A DNA stretch of 54,318 bases. Origin: Calothrix sp. HK-06. GTDB lineage: Bacteria > Cyanobacteriota > Cyanobacteriia > Cyanobacteriales > Nostocaceae. The notes beneath the pieces were generated by a model. The model was not told the origin of the DNA and searched no databases. It saw only the letters and a program-made list of their open reading frames with translations. A program made the translations under genes and the position numbers. Positions 33,946 through 42,513 of the stretch are shown piece by piece. How positions within the stretch are numbered: the stretch's first letter is position 1; each line of letters begins with the position of its first letter. The stretch covers positions 1-54,318 of the forward strand of contig NZ_MRCD01000063.1 in NCBI RefSeq assembly GCF_001904745.1, written 5' to 3'.

Positions 33946-35667
33946 ATGTCATTAATTCGTAATACAAATGAACTGTGGGCTTTTGTCCTTGTCGAAACTC
34001 TAGAAAGGTTAGGGTTGACTTATGCTGTAATTTGTCCAGGTTCTCGCTCGACTCCTTTAGCTGTTGCGTTTGCACAAAAGGTGCCTACAATAGAAGTGAT
34101 TCCTATTCTCGATGAACGTTCAGCAGGATTTTTTGCATTAGGAAAAGCAAGAGCGACAAAAAAACCTGTGGCAGTCGTTTGTACTTCTGGAACAGCGGGG
34201 GCAAATTTTTATCCTGCGGTGATTGAAGCGTTTGAAAGTTGTGTACCATTATTGTTACTAACTGCTGATAGACCGCAAGAATTACGCTTTTGTCACTCTG
34301 GACAAACTATTGACCAAGTAAAGTTATACGGTAATTATCCCAACTGGCAAGCCGAACTCGCAATTCCTGGCGCCACATTAAATTTACTAACATATTTAAG
34401 GCAAACAGTAATTCATGCATGGGAACGCTGTTTACTTCCTACTCCAGGCTTAGTACATTTAAATATACCGTTTCGCGACCCTCTAGCCCCAGTCAGAGAT
34501 GGTATTGATTTAACTAGCTTACAGTCAGAAATAAATAGCGAAGATTTTTGGCGCCATATTAAACCCGTTTCTTCCTTACCCACCCCTTCATCCTTACCCG
34601 TCCCCTCTTCTTCGCGTGGTATTATCATTGCTGGAATTGCTCAACCGCTTATAGATGAGCAATATTGTAATCAGGTAGCATTGCTTGCACACGCTTTAAA
34701 TTATCCTGTATTGGCAGAAGGACTTTCTCCCGTTCGTAACCATGCTCATTTAAATCCCTATATAATTTCCACTTACGACTCAATTCTTCGTAATGCTGAC
34801 TTTAGAGAAAAGCTTGCACCCGAATTTATCATCCTTATAGGTGAAATGCCAACTAGCAAGGAGCTACGAACTTGGTTACAGCAAACTCAACCGCAGTTAC
34901 TAATCATCGATAAAAGCTTTCGCAATCTTGATTCGCTGCACTTAAGAACTTCACACCTGCGAGTAGACATTTGTGAATTGAGCGAATTTCCGACGCTACC
35001 AACTACTACTTACCTTGAAGATTGGCGCCATATTGAAAATAAAACGCGAATAACACTCGATAAAACTTTTGAAAAAACCAACGAGATGCTTGAATGTAAA
35101 GCAGCTTGGTTACTTTCACAGATACTACCACCAAAAACACCTTTATTTATTGCCAACAGTATGCCTGTACGTGATATTGAGTTTTTCTGGAAACCCAATA
35201 ATCTTGGTATTAAAGTATTTGTTAACCGAGGCGCCAATGGTATTGATGGTACATTATCTACAGCTTTAGGAGTAGCTCACCGTAACCAAAGTAGTGTTAT
35301 GCTAACAGGTGATTTAGCTTTGCTGCATGATACAAACGGGTTTCTGATTATAAAAAAGTTTATAGGCCATTTAACAATTGTTCTAATTAATAACAACGGT
35401 GGTGGTATTTTTGAAATGTTACCAATTTCTCAATTTGAGCCACCATTTGAAGAATTATTCGCCACTCCCCAAGATATTGATTTTGGCAAACTCTCTGCTA
35501 CATATGATATTGAACATGAAATAATTACATCATGGGATTTATTAAAAGAAAAATTAAATCCATTACCCACATCAGGAATTCGCATTTTAGAAATACAAAC
35601 AAACCGTAAACATGATGCAAAATGGCGTAAAAATAATTTAGGAAAATTTGCTAATAATATCGATTAG
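33946..35667 (+). CDS. menD: SEPHCHC synthase (MenD)
   Basis: MenD is the thiamine-diphosphate enzyme joining 2-oxoglutarate to isochorismate in the phylloquinone/menaquinone pathway, which supplies the photosystem I electron carrier. The 573-residue protein starts with the conserved N-T-N-E-L-W-A and C-P-G-S-R-S-T-P-L-A, has the cofactor Glu in L-D-E-R-S-A-G-F-F-A-L-G, and the ThDP-binding G-D-L-A-L-L-H-D near 450 with L-I-N-N-N-G-G-G-I-F-E. It forms a tight pair with the LOG-family gene 20 bp downstream; menB lies 2.2 kb further. Confidence 0.97.
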   Translation: MSLIRNTNELWAFVLVETLERLGLTYAVICPGSRSTPLAVAFAQKVPTIEVIPILDERSAGFFALGKARATKKPVAVVCTSGTAGANFYPAVIEAFESCVPLLLLTADRPQELRFCHSGQTIDQVKLYGNYPNWQAELAIPGATLNLLTYLRQTVIHAWERCLLPTPGLVHLNIPFRDPLAPVRDGIDLTSLQSEINSEDFWRHIKPVSSLPTPSSLPVPSSSRGIIIAGIAQPLIDEQYCNQVALLAHALNYPVLAEGLSPVRNHAHLNPYIISTYDSILRNADFREKLAPEFIILIGEMPTSKELRTWLQQTQPQLLIIDKSFRNLDSLHLRTSHLRVDICELSEFPTLPTTTYLEDWRHIENKTRITLDKTFEKTNEMLECKAAWLLSQILPPKTPLFIANSMPVRDIEFFWKPNNLGIKVFVNRGANGIDGTLSTALGVAHRNQSSVMLTGDLALLHDTNGFLIIKKFIGHLTIVLINNNGGGIFEMLPISQFEPPFEELFATPQDIDFGKLSATYDIEHEIITSWDLLKEKLNPLPTSGIRILEIQTNRKHDAKWRKNNLGKFANNID

Positions 35668-35687
35668 AGAAGAGGGGAGATAAAACA

Positions 35688-36272
35688 ATGGAATCTATAT
35701 GTGTATTTTGCGGTTCGAGTATGGGAATTCGACCAAGTTACAAGCAGTCAGCGCAAAAACTAGGCGAAACTTTGGCTAATCTTGGATTAAAATTAGTGTA
35801 TGGAGGCGCCAGTGTTGGTTTAATGGGTATTGTTGCTGATGCCGTTTTAAGTAACGGTGGTCAGGTAATTGGTGTTATACCAGAGTTTTTAGCAAACAAA
35901 GAAATTGCTCATATTGGACTCAGTGAACTTTATGTTGTAAATTCAATGCACGAACGTAAAACTAAGATGGCAGAATTAGCAGATGGATTTATTGCCTTAC
36001 CTGGAGGATATGGAACATTTGAAGAATTCTGTGAAATATTAACTTGGGCACAGTTACGACTTCATGATAAACCTTGCGGGTTATTAAACATTGATGGATA
36101 TTATGACCCCTTGTTGAAATTATTTGACCAAGCGGTTACAGAACAGTTTTTGAAACCAGAATTACGTGCGTTGGTTCTTCAAGCATCAGAACCTGAAGAA
36201 TTATTAACTTTATTTGCAAATTATAAACCTAATATAGTTGACAAATGGATTGGTCGAGAAGTTAAACCATAA
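35688..36272 (+). CDS. LOG family protein (putative nucleoside-monophosphate phosphoribohydrolase)
   Basis: A 194-residue Rossmann-like protein of the LOG (LONELY GUY) family. Members cleave the ribose phosphate from cytokinin nucleotides or AMP. The phosphate-binding motif P-G-G-Y-G-T-F-E-E near residues 104-112 is intact, with V-Y-G-G-A-S-V-G-L-M-G near 38-48 and the conserved M-H-E-R-K-x-x-M. It follows menD by 20 bp with an AGAGGGGAG stretch as ribosome binding site, so it is probably co-transcribed. The true substrate in cyanobacteria is unclear. Confidence 0.92.
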   Translation: MESICVFCGSSMGIRPSYKQSAQKLGETLANLGLKLVYGGASVGLMGIVADAVLSNGGQVIGVIPEFLANKEIAHIGLSELYVVNSMHERKTKMAELADGFIALPGGYGTFEEFCEILTWAQLRLHDKPCGLLNIDGYYDPLLKLFDQAVTEQFLKPELRALVLQASEPEELLTLFANYKPNIVDKWIGREVKP

Positions 36273-36281
36273 TATCCACTA

Positions 36282-36998
36282 TTATTTGATGCCACCAAAG
36301 ACAGCTAAACCGTAGTACTTCCAGGGAACAGCTACAGTTGAAAATCCAGCTTGCATAAGCATTTGTAAGTGTGCGTTCAAAGTTGCTAATTGGTCTTGAT
36401 TTGAATATCCATAACTGCTACTGTTTCCTATTCTTGCACGGACATCAGCTAGTGTAGTGCCTTGTTGAGTTGCCCATTCTTCTCGCGCTAATTTATACAC
36501 TTCTGCTAAAGTTGGCGCCTCTGGTAAAGTTGGGTCTGCATTCCAAAAACAGGCGGATGGAATAAGACTTTCATAAATACGTGTAAATAAATTTTGCTTC
36601 ATTTCATCCGTAAGATGATGAATCGCAAGTGACGATATACACGCATCAAAATCGGTGCTGATATTAAATTTATCAGGATAACTTGCCCACTCGCCAAAAT
36701 CAGCTTCTTGTCCCGACCATCTTTCTTCACATCCAAAAGAACTAACCTTCGAGCACGCGAAGTTAATCATGCGTGGTGAATAATCAAGTGCTATAACTTC
36801 CGCATCTGGACAACGCTTGAGTATTTTGAGCGTCAACTCCCCTGTTCCACAACCAAGTTCTAGAATTTTTTTACTTGTAGATGGTACACAGCGAGTAATC
36901 ACTTCGAGCATTTCATCATAACGCGGCAAAAGTTGACGAATACCAGCATCAAAATCAGAAGTGTTAGCGAACACTTCGCCAGGATATATTTGTGTCAT
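36282..36998 (-). CDS. Class I SAM-dependent methyltransferase
   Basis: A 238-residue methyltransferase with the SAM-binding motif I L-E-L-G-C-G-T-G-E-L near residues 45-54, an acidic motif II (V-I-A-L-D-Y-S) near 69-75, and the post-I S-S-L-A-I-H-H-L. The C-terminal third is variable, as in the methyltransferase 12/25 clans, and the substrate cannot be told. It is convergent with the LOG gene (9-bp gap) and upstream is the long repeat-rich gap. The menD-menB neighbourhood might suggest MenG, but the sequence does not look like MenG/UbiE. Confidence 0.85.
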   Translation of the reverse strand: MTQIYPGEVFANTSDFDAGIRQLLPRYDEMLEVITRCVPSTSKKILELGCGTGELTLKILKRCPDAEVIALDYSPRMINFACSKVSSFGCEERWSGQEADFGEWASYPDKFNISTDFDACISSLAIHHLTDEMKQNLFTRIYESLIPSACFWNADPTLPEAPTLAEVYKLAREEWATQQGTTLADVRARIGNSSSYGYSNQDQLATLNAHLQMLMQAGFSTVAVPWKYYGLAVFGGIK

Positions 36999-37059
36999 AG
37001 ATTTTAAGTAAATGCATCTAATTTAATTATCATACGAAAAAATGAACCTCCCCACCCCA

Positions 37060-37200
37060 AAGGCGCCAAATTCCTAGAGGATAAATCATATCCAAATATA
37101 TCCTCTAGGAATATTGACATAACGAAGGCGCCAAATTCCTAGAGGATAAAATTACATCTAAATATATCCTCTAGGAAAATTTGCATAACGAAGGCGCCAA
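37060..37200. repeat. 65-66 bp direct repeats carrying TTCCTAGAGGATA palindromes
   Basis: Unit 1 (37060-37124) and unit 2 (37125-37190) each start AAGGCGCCAAATTCCTAGAGG and end with a CATAACG; a third unit begins at 37191 but breaks off after AAGGCGCCAAATTT. Each full unit contains a 13-bp inverted repeat (37071-37083 with 37099-37111; 37136-37148 with 37165-37177) with a differing loop. The same palindrome occurs at 18349-18387. Confidence 0.85.
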
Positions 37201-37308
37201 ATTTTTAGTAGTCCACGTTATTAATGCTACCAAGTGAAAAATAATCAACAGCAATATTTGAGTCAAAATTATATTAAATAATGTTGGAAGTTGACCACCT
37301 AAAAACCA

Positions 37309-37516
37309 TTGGTACAGCTTCATACTTATAATGGTATGGGAAAAAGAGTTCGTACCATTTCTTCTACAAATTTGTACCAACTTTTAAGGTACGAGGCAGA
37401 AAAATTGTACCAATGTTTTTTGCTACTGTACCACGGTACGAAGTTTAAGTAACTGGGCTACGTAAAATTGTAAAGACTGTGCTGACAGTACCATTTGTGA
37501 TAGTGTTTTTGGTACG
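37309..37516. promoter_or_regulatory. Cluster of nine GGTAC/GTACC sites
   Basis: Exact GGTAC at 37311, 37389, 37435 and 37511; exact GTACC at 37352, 37374, 37407, 37428 and 37488. Flanks agree loosely with T(T/G)GGTAC(A/G)A. The pair at 37428-37439 forms an inverted repeat with 2-nt spacer, and GGTACGAAGTT occurs twice (37435 and 37511). Base composition predicts well under one such site in 205 bp. This looks like an array of protein binding sites or a decayed iterated repeat, 350 bp before menB. Confidence 0.5.
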
Positions 37517-37867
37517 AAGTTAGCCTTTTTTTTGGTATAAAATTCTTATTTTTATGGCACAGCAATGAGTTTAAGTTAGTTCAATATTGAATTAGAGTGA
37601 TATTATTAAACTATTAATAATAAGTGAAATAACCTCTATATTAATAAATTTGATTTTGTGTACTATATTGAATAGTTAGTAGTTTATTCTCTTAATGCCC
37701 TCTTTCTGTGTACTCTGTGTCTCTGTGGTAAAAATAATTACTTACTGCATAGGCTTTCCGGCCTGTGCTATAAGACTCACAAATTAATGATGTGATTTTG
37801 GTGCATTTGATGCTCTCGTTGCCCTATGCGATAAAATTTTCTGGTTCGGCAATAATAAACGCCTGTA

Positions 37868-38701
37868 ATGGAAACCAATTGGCAAACTGTTAAATCTTAC
37901 GAAGATATTCTTTATCATAAATCTGATGGCATTGCGAAAATTACCATCAACCGTCCCCATAAGCGCAATGCTTTTCGTCCCAAAACGGTATTTGAGCTTT
38001 ACGAGGCTTTTTGTGATGCTCGCGAAGATACTACTATTGGAGTTGTTTTATTTACTGGATATGGCCCACATACTGATGGTAAGTATGCTTTTTGTTCGGG
38101 TGGGGACCAAAGTGTAAGGGGACAAGCTGGTTATATTGATGATGAAGGGACTCCACGATTAAATGTATTAGATTTACAACGCTTAATTCGTTCGATGCCT
38201 AAAGTTGTTATCGCTTTAGTTGCTGGCTATGCTATTGGTGGTGGACATGTTCTACATTTAATTTGTGACTTGACAATTGCTGCCGATAATGCGGTGTTTG
38301 GTCAAACTGGCCCCAAAGTTGGTAGCTTTGATGGTGGTTTCGGCGCCAGTTATCTTGCGCGTGTCGTTGGACAAAAAAAAGCTCGCGAAATTTGGTTCCT
38401 TTGCCGTCAGTATAATGCTCAACAAGCTCTAGAAATGGGATTAATTAATACAATTGTTCCTGTTGAACAGCTTGAAGCAGAGGGTATTCAATGGGCAAAA
38501 GAGATTTTAGAAAAAAGTCCCATTGCTATTCGCTGTCTCAAAGCTGCTTTTAATGCTGACTGTGATGGGCAAGCTGGCTTACAAGAACTTGCTGGTAACG
38601 CCACTTTACTTTATTACATGACTCTTGAAGGCGCCGAAGGTAAACAAGCTTTTTTAGAAAAACGTCCGCCAAATTTCCGCTCTTTTCCTTGGCTACCTTA
38701 A
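37868..38701 (+). CDS. menB: 1,4-dihydroxy-2-naphthoyl-CoA synthase
   Basis: MenB closes the second ring in phylloquinone/menaquinone synthesis, converting O-succinylbenzoyl-CoA. The 277-residue crotonase-fold protein has [10 protein letters not shown] near 31-40, the F-C-S-G-G-D-Q segment with the oxyanion-hole Gly near 76-82, G-Y-A-I-G-G-G-H near 122-129, and the C-terminal [10 protein letters not shown]. It follows a long repeat-rich gap and has its own terminator at 38729, so it is probably transcribed separately from menD. Confidence 0.97.
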   Translation: METNWQTVKSYEDILYHKSDGIAKITINRPHKRNAFRPKTVFELYEAFCDAREDTTIGVVLFTGYGPHTDGKYAFCSGGDQSVRGQAGYIDDEGTPRLNVLDLQRLIRSMPKVVIALVAGYAIGGGHVLHLICDLTIAADNAVFGQTGPKVGSFDGGFGASYLARVVGQKKAREIWFLCRQYNAQQALEMGLINTIVPVEQLEAEGIQWAKEILEKSPIAIRCLKAAFNADCDGQAGLQELAGNATLLYYMTLEGAEGKQAFLEKRPPNFRSFPWLP

Positions 38702-38728
38702 TTATTTTTTAATTTTTTATCCTAAAAC

Positions 38729-38760
38729 CGCACCTTTATATTCAAGGTGCGATTTTTTTT
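38729..38760 (+). terminator. Rho-independent terminator of menB
   Basis: CGCACCTT/AAGGTGCG, an 8-bp perfect stem with a 7-nt loop followed by A and eight T, 27 bp after the menB stop. Confidence 0.85.
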
Positions 38761-38878
38761 TCAAGAACAAATACATGAAGCTCTATCTTTTTACTTTTTC
38801 TACACAGTTGCACCAATCAATCAAATTATTTACTCAGAATTTATTTAAGAAAATGTAACATTTGATAAATAGAAGGTA

Positions 38879-39172
38879 TTAAACTGACACAGTTTTTGCC
38901 ACTGAAAGTTCAGCGCGGTGAACTGCTAACTCTTCTAATGGAAGAACATCTTGCTTCAAATTTGATGCTACAACAGGTACGGCTTCTGGCAAGCTCCATG
39001 CACCTTCTAAGGTTTCCCAAGATGGTGCAAACGCTGGTAAAGCCAATGAGCAAGCTTTCCAATGTCCTTGAACTGGCGCCCCTAGCTGCTGACAGTTTCC
39101 ACCGCGACGACCTTCTGGATTGTAATGACGACAATATTTACAGGCAGAAGTTAAGAAATTGATGCTCTTCAT
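38879..39172 (-). CDS. Small Cys-rich conserved cyanobacterial protein
   Basis: A 97-residue protein with C-K-Y-C-R-H-Y (C-x2-C at residues about 11-14), then C-Q-Q-L and W-K-A-C-S-L-A-L-P-A-F. The four cysteines with adjacent His could bind zinc or a cluster. The C-terminal half (E-L-A-V-H-R-A-E-L) is helical and variable. It has the style of a conserved cyanobacterial small protein of unknown role. The ATG at 39172 has no ribosome binding site of its own; a perfect AGGAGG lies 39 nt upstream before a mini-ORF that ends 2 nt before this start, suggesting coupled translation. A TTG at 39190 is an in-frame alternative. Confidence 0.72.
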   Translation of the reverse strand: MKSINFLTSACKYCRHYNPEGRRGGNCQQLGAPVQGHWKACSLALPAFAPSWETLEGAWSLPEAVPVVASNLKQDVLPLEELAVHRAELSVAKTVSV

Positions 39173-39553
39173 GGTCAACGCCGTAGGCAAATAGTTTTCA
39201 CTATTTATTTTCCTCCTAGATACAAATACGGATTATTGCCAACAAACCATTATTCAGCATATGTTTTACCGATCCCCAAGCCAATTTTACCTTTATATTT
39301 ATTTTATGTTTGTGTTATATTTTTAAACTTTTTGGTTACAATCACGATACATAAAGCCAAATTGGACTCTTGGAAATCACCCTTTAAAAGCAATTGGGAT
39401 CAAAGCTAACATTACTGCTATAGATTTGTCCTAAATTGGCTCATCGTCCTTTGGATAGAAAGTTTTTACATTTTTATAGCTTTTTTAACTTTTTCTACCT
39501 CTTTTGACTTATTTGACGTATGTAGATTTTATCTAAAATTATCTAAAATCTAG
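39173..39553. other. Intergenic region between two leftward genes
   Basis: About 380 bp. It contains the mini-ORF at 39175-39201 with its AGGAGG site, then AT-rich DNA with several T-rich runs (39465-39500) but no clean hairpin. No other gene seen. Confidence 0.4.
39175..39201 (-). CDS. Possible 8-codon leader ORF
   Basis: GTG start at 39201, 10 nt after a perfect AGGAGG, encoding V-K-T-I-C-L-R-R and a TGA that ends 2 nt before the ATG of the Cys-rich gene at 39172. The strong site has no other sensible start codon. I suggest a leader peptide that brings ribosomes to the downstream start; this is inference. Confidence 0.35.
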   Translation of the reverse strand: MKTICLRR

Positions 39554-40180
39554 CTAAAACCTTTTTGCCGCGCATAATGCACAAACTCCCCAACGTTCTA
39601 GTTCACCCGAAGGAGTCGGAGATTGACAGTGCGGACAAAGTGGTAAGTTTTGTGAACTAGTTTGTACTTTTTTGACCCAGCTATCAAAAGCTGTATTTAC
39701 AGCATTACTACCTATTGCTGGAATGTCCTTCTCTACAGTGTTATAAATATTTTGTTCTAAATAGCATGGATGTTCTTGATGTGAAGCTCTTCTTGGTTTT
39801 ATGATGCGGGTGCTACTATTCCAACCAGCAGTTGAAAAATGAATGTCGGTTAGTGGTGAGTCAGTCAGCGGTGTCGGTTTCCGTCCCGTTGAACTGACGA
39901 ACCCGGAGGGCGCCGATAATTTTTGATTTACCTTTATAAGTAAGGTTTTGCGCTCAAACGTCAAAGTTTGTGCCCATGCAGCACTCGACGTTGCAACCCG
40001 CAGAACATCACGATGGATAGAAATAGGACGAGTATGTAGTGCAATAGAACTACCGACAATATCATGCCAGCACTTGAGCAAAATTTGTAAAGGTGGAGTT
40101 TGCCAGTGACCCCGCGCTTGTAAAAGTTTTAATACATCGTTTACAGTTCTGAAAGCCATCGAATTTAATTTGGAGGACAT
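39554..40180 (-). CDS. DUF721 (DciA-like) protein with C-terminal zinc ribbon
   Basis: A 208-residue protein. The N-terminal 95 residues are a DUF721 domain (C-W-H-D-I-V-G-S-S-I-A-x-H-T-R-P-I and L-R-V-A-T-S-S-A-A-W-A-Q-T-L), the family of DciA, the ancestral loader/operator of the replicative helicase DnaB. A variable linker (about 95-180) leads to a zinc-ribbon end with C-P-H-C and C-A-L-C. The zinc ribbon is an addition seen in cyanobacterial members. A role in helicase loading is likely by homology but not shown here. It is divergent from the SPOR-like gene. Confidence 0.85.
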   Translation of the reverse strand: MSSKLNSMAFRTVNDVLKLLQARGHWQTPPLQILLKCWHDIVGSSIALHTRPISIHRDVLRVATSSAAWAQTLTFERKTLLIKVNQKLSAPSGFVSSTGRKPTPLTDSPLTDIHFSTAGWNSSTRIIKPRRASHQEHPCYLEQNIYNTVEKDIPAIGSNAVNTAFDSWVKKVQTSSQNLPLCPHCQSPTPSGELERWGVCALCAAKRF

Positions 40181-40310
40181 TGTAAAGACTCAAGCGCACC
40201 CCTAAACCTATTGTAAGAAAAGCTATATTAGCAATAAACTATTATCGCAACGGCAAAGCGTAAATTATTTTTTTACTTTTTAGAGTCTATAGCTTGAAAG
40301 TGAGTAGGTA

Positions 40311-41579
40311 ATGAGTCAAAATCCCCTGATGCATCTGGGTAGTCAATTTTCAAAAACACCCGGCTTGAAACCACCACTAGCAGCAGCACTAGCTAGTTTG
40401 GAAGTACAACTCGACCGAGAGTTAGCAAGATACAGGCGTACACGAACTGGTGGATATCGTGCTTCTGGGCAAAGCTCAAAAGACAAAAATAGTAGTTCAA
40501 TTGGACTACAATATTTAACTCCGGTAGCTGACACTATACCATTTGATACAGCTATACCCGCCTTAGACGAAAATATTAGTGAAACTCCTATATCCGAAAC
40601 GAATGTTACACCAGTAACTTATATAAATGAAATAACGACAACACCTCCACCCCCACCTCCACCTCCACCAAGTCCCAAAGTAGCTGTTAGACCTGACCCA
40701 ATACCTGCCCCAATACCTGACCCAATAAAAGAGACGGCAACACCCCCATTATCTACAAGTGCCAGCATCGTGCCAGTTACTACAATCAAAGCCTCTACAG
40801 AAGAAAATGTAGAGTCTAGTACTCATCAAAATCAACCCGATGATTATTTAGAGTCCTCGGAGGCATTATTACGGAGTTTGACAGAAGAGGCGCCACCACC
40901 ACAAAAGCGACCAAAAAGCAATAGTGATAGTTTGCTTTCGCCTTTAGGGATTGGTTCTATTTTATTATTCTTAATGGCAAGTATAATTTTGGGCGCCGTT
41001 GTACTAAATCCGAAACTTTTACCGCAATTTAGTCTTGATGGTTTGTTTAAACGCGATGGGTCAACTGCAACTAATAGTGATACAGGTAGCTCCAGTAGTG
41101 ACGGCAACACCAAAACAGTCGCTCAACCACAGCTAACGCCTATAACTAGATATCCCAACCTTGCCAAAGACGAATTCCCAGAGGTTAAGAGTCCTAATGA
41201 TGTTGTTGGCTTGACCCCCAAAGCAAAACCAACTCCAACTGTAGCGCTTCCAACTCCTCAAAATGTGGCGCCTCCCCCCGTAGTACCTCCTATATCCGCT
41301 CCAACAACTCAGGTGCCAGTAGCTATTACACCAACACCAACACCAACACCAACAGATATTCCTATCTCTGAAATTAAACCTTCAAGTGATGGGTTTTATC
41401 ATGTAGTTATAGATAACATTAGCTCAGGCGCCTTTGCTAACGCCCGTAAAGTAGTACCAGATGCATATTTGTCACCAGATGGCAAGTTAATTTATCTCGG
41501 AGCAATTAAAAACAAAGAAAAAGTTCAGGAATTGCTTAATGACGTTAGGCAAAAAGGCCTCAACGCTAGAGTCAAATAA
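40311..41579 (+). CDS. Single-span membrane protein with SPOR-like C-terminal domain
   Basis: A 422-residue protein. The cytoplasmic N-terminal 220 residues are low-complexity, with a poly-Pro run (P-P-P-P-P-P-P-P-P-S) near 113-123. One membrane span lies at about 215-235 (G-S-I-L-L-F-L-M-A-S-I-I-L-G). The external part has a Ser/Thr/Pro-rich linker and a final 70-residue domain (F-Y-H-V-V-I-D ... I-Y-L-G-A-I-K-N-K-E-K-V-Q-E-L-L-N) resembling SPOR, which binds peptidoglycan at division sites. A role in cell division or wall is inferred. The palindromic repeat begins 2 nt after the stop. Confidence 0.75.
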   Translation: MSQNPLMHLGSQFSKTPGLKPPLAAALASLEVQLDRELARYRRTRTGGYRASGQSSKDKNSSSIGLQYLTPVADTIPFDTAIPALDENISETPISETNVTPVTYINEITTTPPPPPPPPPSPKVAVRPDPIPAPIPDPIKETATPPLSTSASIVPVTTIKASTEENVESSTHQNQPDDYLESSEALLRSLTEEAPPPQKRPKSNSDSLLSPLGIGSILLFLMASIILGAVVLNPKLLPQFSLDGLFKRDGSTATNSDTGSSSSDGNTKTVAQPQLTPITRYPNLAKDEFPEVKSPNDVVGLTPKAKPTPTVALPTPQNVAPPPVVPPISAPTTQVPVAITPTPTPTPTDIPISEIKPSSDGFYHVVIDNISSGAFANARKVVPDAYLSPDGKLIYLGAIKNKEKVQELLNDVRQKGLNARVK

Positions 41580-41581
41580 AT

Positions 41582-41608
41582 GTAGAGACGTGATTCCGAA
41601 GCGTCTCA
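41582..41608. repeat. GTAGAGACG palindromic repeat, partial copy
   Basis: GTAGAGACGTGATTCCGAAGCGTCTC: GAGACG (41585-41590) pairs with CGTCTC (41602-41607). It begins 2 nt after the stop of the SPOR-like gene and lies 23 nt before pspA. A member of the family at 3745, 52201 and 53692. Confidence 0.75.
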
Positions 41609-41630
41609 TTATTAAAGTAGGGAAATAATT

Positions 41631-42311
41631 ATGGGATTTTTAGATAGAATCACACGTGTGGTGCGTTCAAACGTCAATAGTTGGGTAGCAACTTCGGAAG
41701 ACCCAGAAAAAGTTTTGCAGCAAGCCGTAAGTGAAATGCAGGATAATTTAATTCAGTTACGACAAGCTGTTGCTAGCGCCATTGCTACACAAAAGCGTAC
41801 TGAACGTCAAGCTGCTAATGCTACTGAAGCTTCTGAAGAATGGTACAGACGTTCAAAACTTGCTCTTGGACAAGGTAACGAAACTCTTGCCCGTGAAGCG
41901 CTTGTTAAACGCAAGAGTTATCAAGATACTGCTCAAAAGCTTAATACCCAAATTCAGCAACAAAACAGTGTAGTTGTGACACTAAAAAAGGATATGCGAG
42001 CGCTCGAACTTAAAATAGCTGAAGTCAAGACTAAAAAGGACATGTATATTGCGCGTGCGCGTTCGGCACAAGCGTCATTACGTCTCCAGCAACTTGTGGA
42101 CTCACTAGAAAGTGGTTCTACAAGCCTTTTTGAGCGTGTTGAAGATAAAATTATACAACTCGAAGCTCAAAAAGAAGTATCATATATTACTTATGAAGAT
42201 AATTTAGAAAATAAATTTTTAGCTTTGGAATTAAGTGATAATGATATAGATACTGAACTTAAAGCAATTAAGGCTCAAATCTCAAAAAGCACAATTACGG
42301 GAACTGAATAG
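41631..42311 (+). CDS. pspA: PspA/IM30 family protein (PspA-like)
   Basis: A 226-residue, almost wholly alpha-helical coiled-coil protein of the PspA/IM30 (ESCRT-III-like) family. It starts with an amphipathic helix (G-F-L-D-R-I-T-R-V-V-R-S-N-V) that binds stressed membranes, followed by long helices with E-D-P-E-K-V-L-Q-Q-A-V. It ends soon after helix 6 and lacks the Vipp1-type C-terminal extension, so it fits PspA. The next gene, 200 bp downstream, is the Vipp1 paralogue. Likely role: membrane maintenance under stress. Confidence 0.92.
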   Translation: MGFLDRITRVVRSNVNSWVATSEDPEKVLQQAVSEMQDNLIQLRQAVASAIATQKRTERQAANATEASEEWYRRSKLALGQGNETLAREALVKRKSYQDTAQKLNTQIQQQNSVVVTLKKDMRALELKIAEVKTKKDMYIARARSAQASLRLQQLVDSLESGSTSLFERVEDKIIQLEAQKEVSYITYEDNLENKFLALELSDNDIDTELKAIKAQISKSTITGTE

Positions 42312-42513
42312 TAGTATATAATACTGTACTGATAAAAATTATATTAATAGGCGTGTGCGGAAATTTGAGCGTATCTTAAGAAGAAAGATATTAATGGGGG
42401 TGTTTGCTGCACAATCTAGCATAAGAAAGATTAAATTTAAAGAATGGCAGATAGTTAATAGTAAAAATCCAAATCGCTCTTGAACGTAAGCGTAAATCTC
42501 AAAGGAAAAAATT

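Larger units (their letters stand above)
36999..37867. other. 870-bp repeat-rich non-coding gap before menB
   Basis: No real gene. From left to right: the 65-66 bp direct repeats (37060-37200), a cluster of GGTAC/GTACC sites (37309-37516), an AT-rich stretch, a CTCTGTGTCTCTGTGG-type dispersed repeat (about 37700-37730), and a GGCCTGTGC half-palindrome near 37760. A 69-codon frame at 37171-37380 crosses the repeats and lacks coding character. Confidence 0.6.

Noticed and set aside
36282-36998. Assignment of the methyltransferase as MenG (phylloquinone methylation) from its position between menD and menB
   Set aside because: It is on the opposite strand and lacks the UbiE/MenG signature segments; only the general SAM fold is supported.
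37171-37380. 69-codon minus-strand frame in the menB upstream gap
   Set aside because: Runs through the direct repeats and the GGTAC cluster, hydrophobic by chance of AT-rich DNA, no ribosome binding site.
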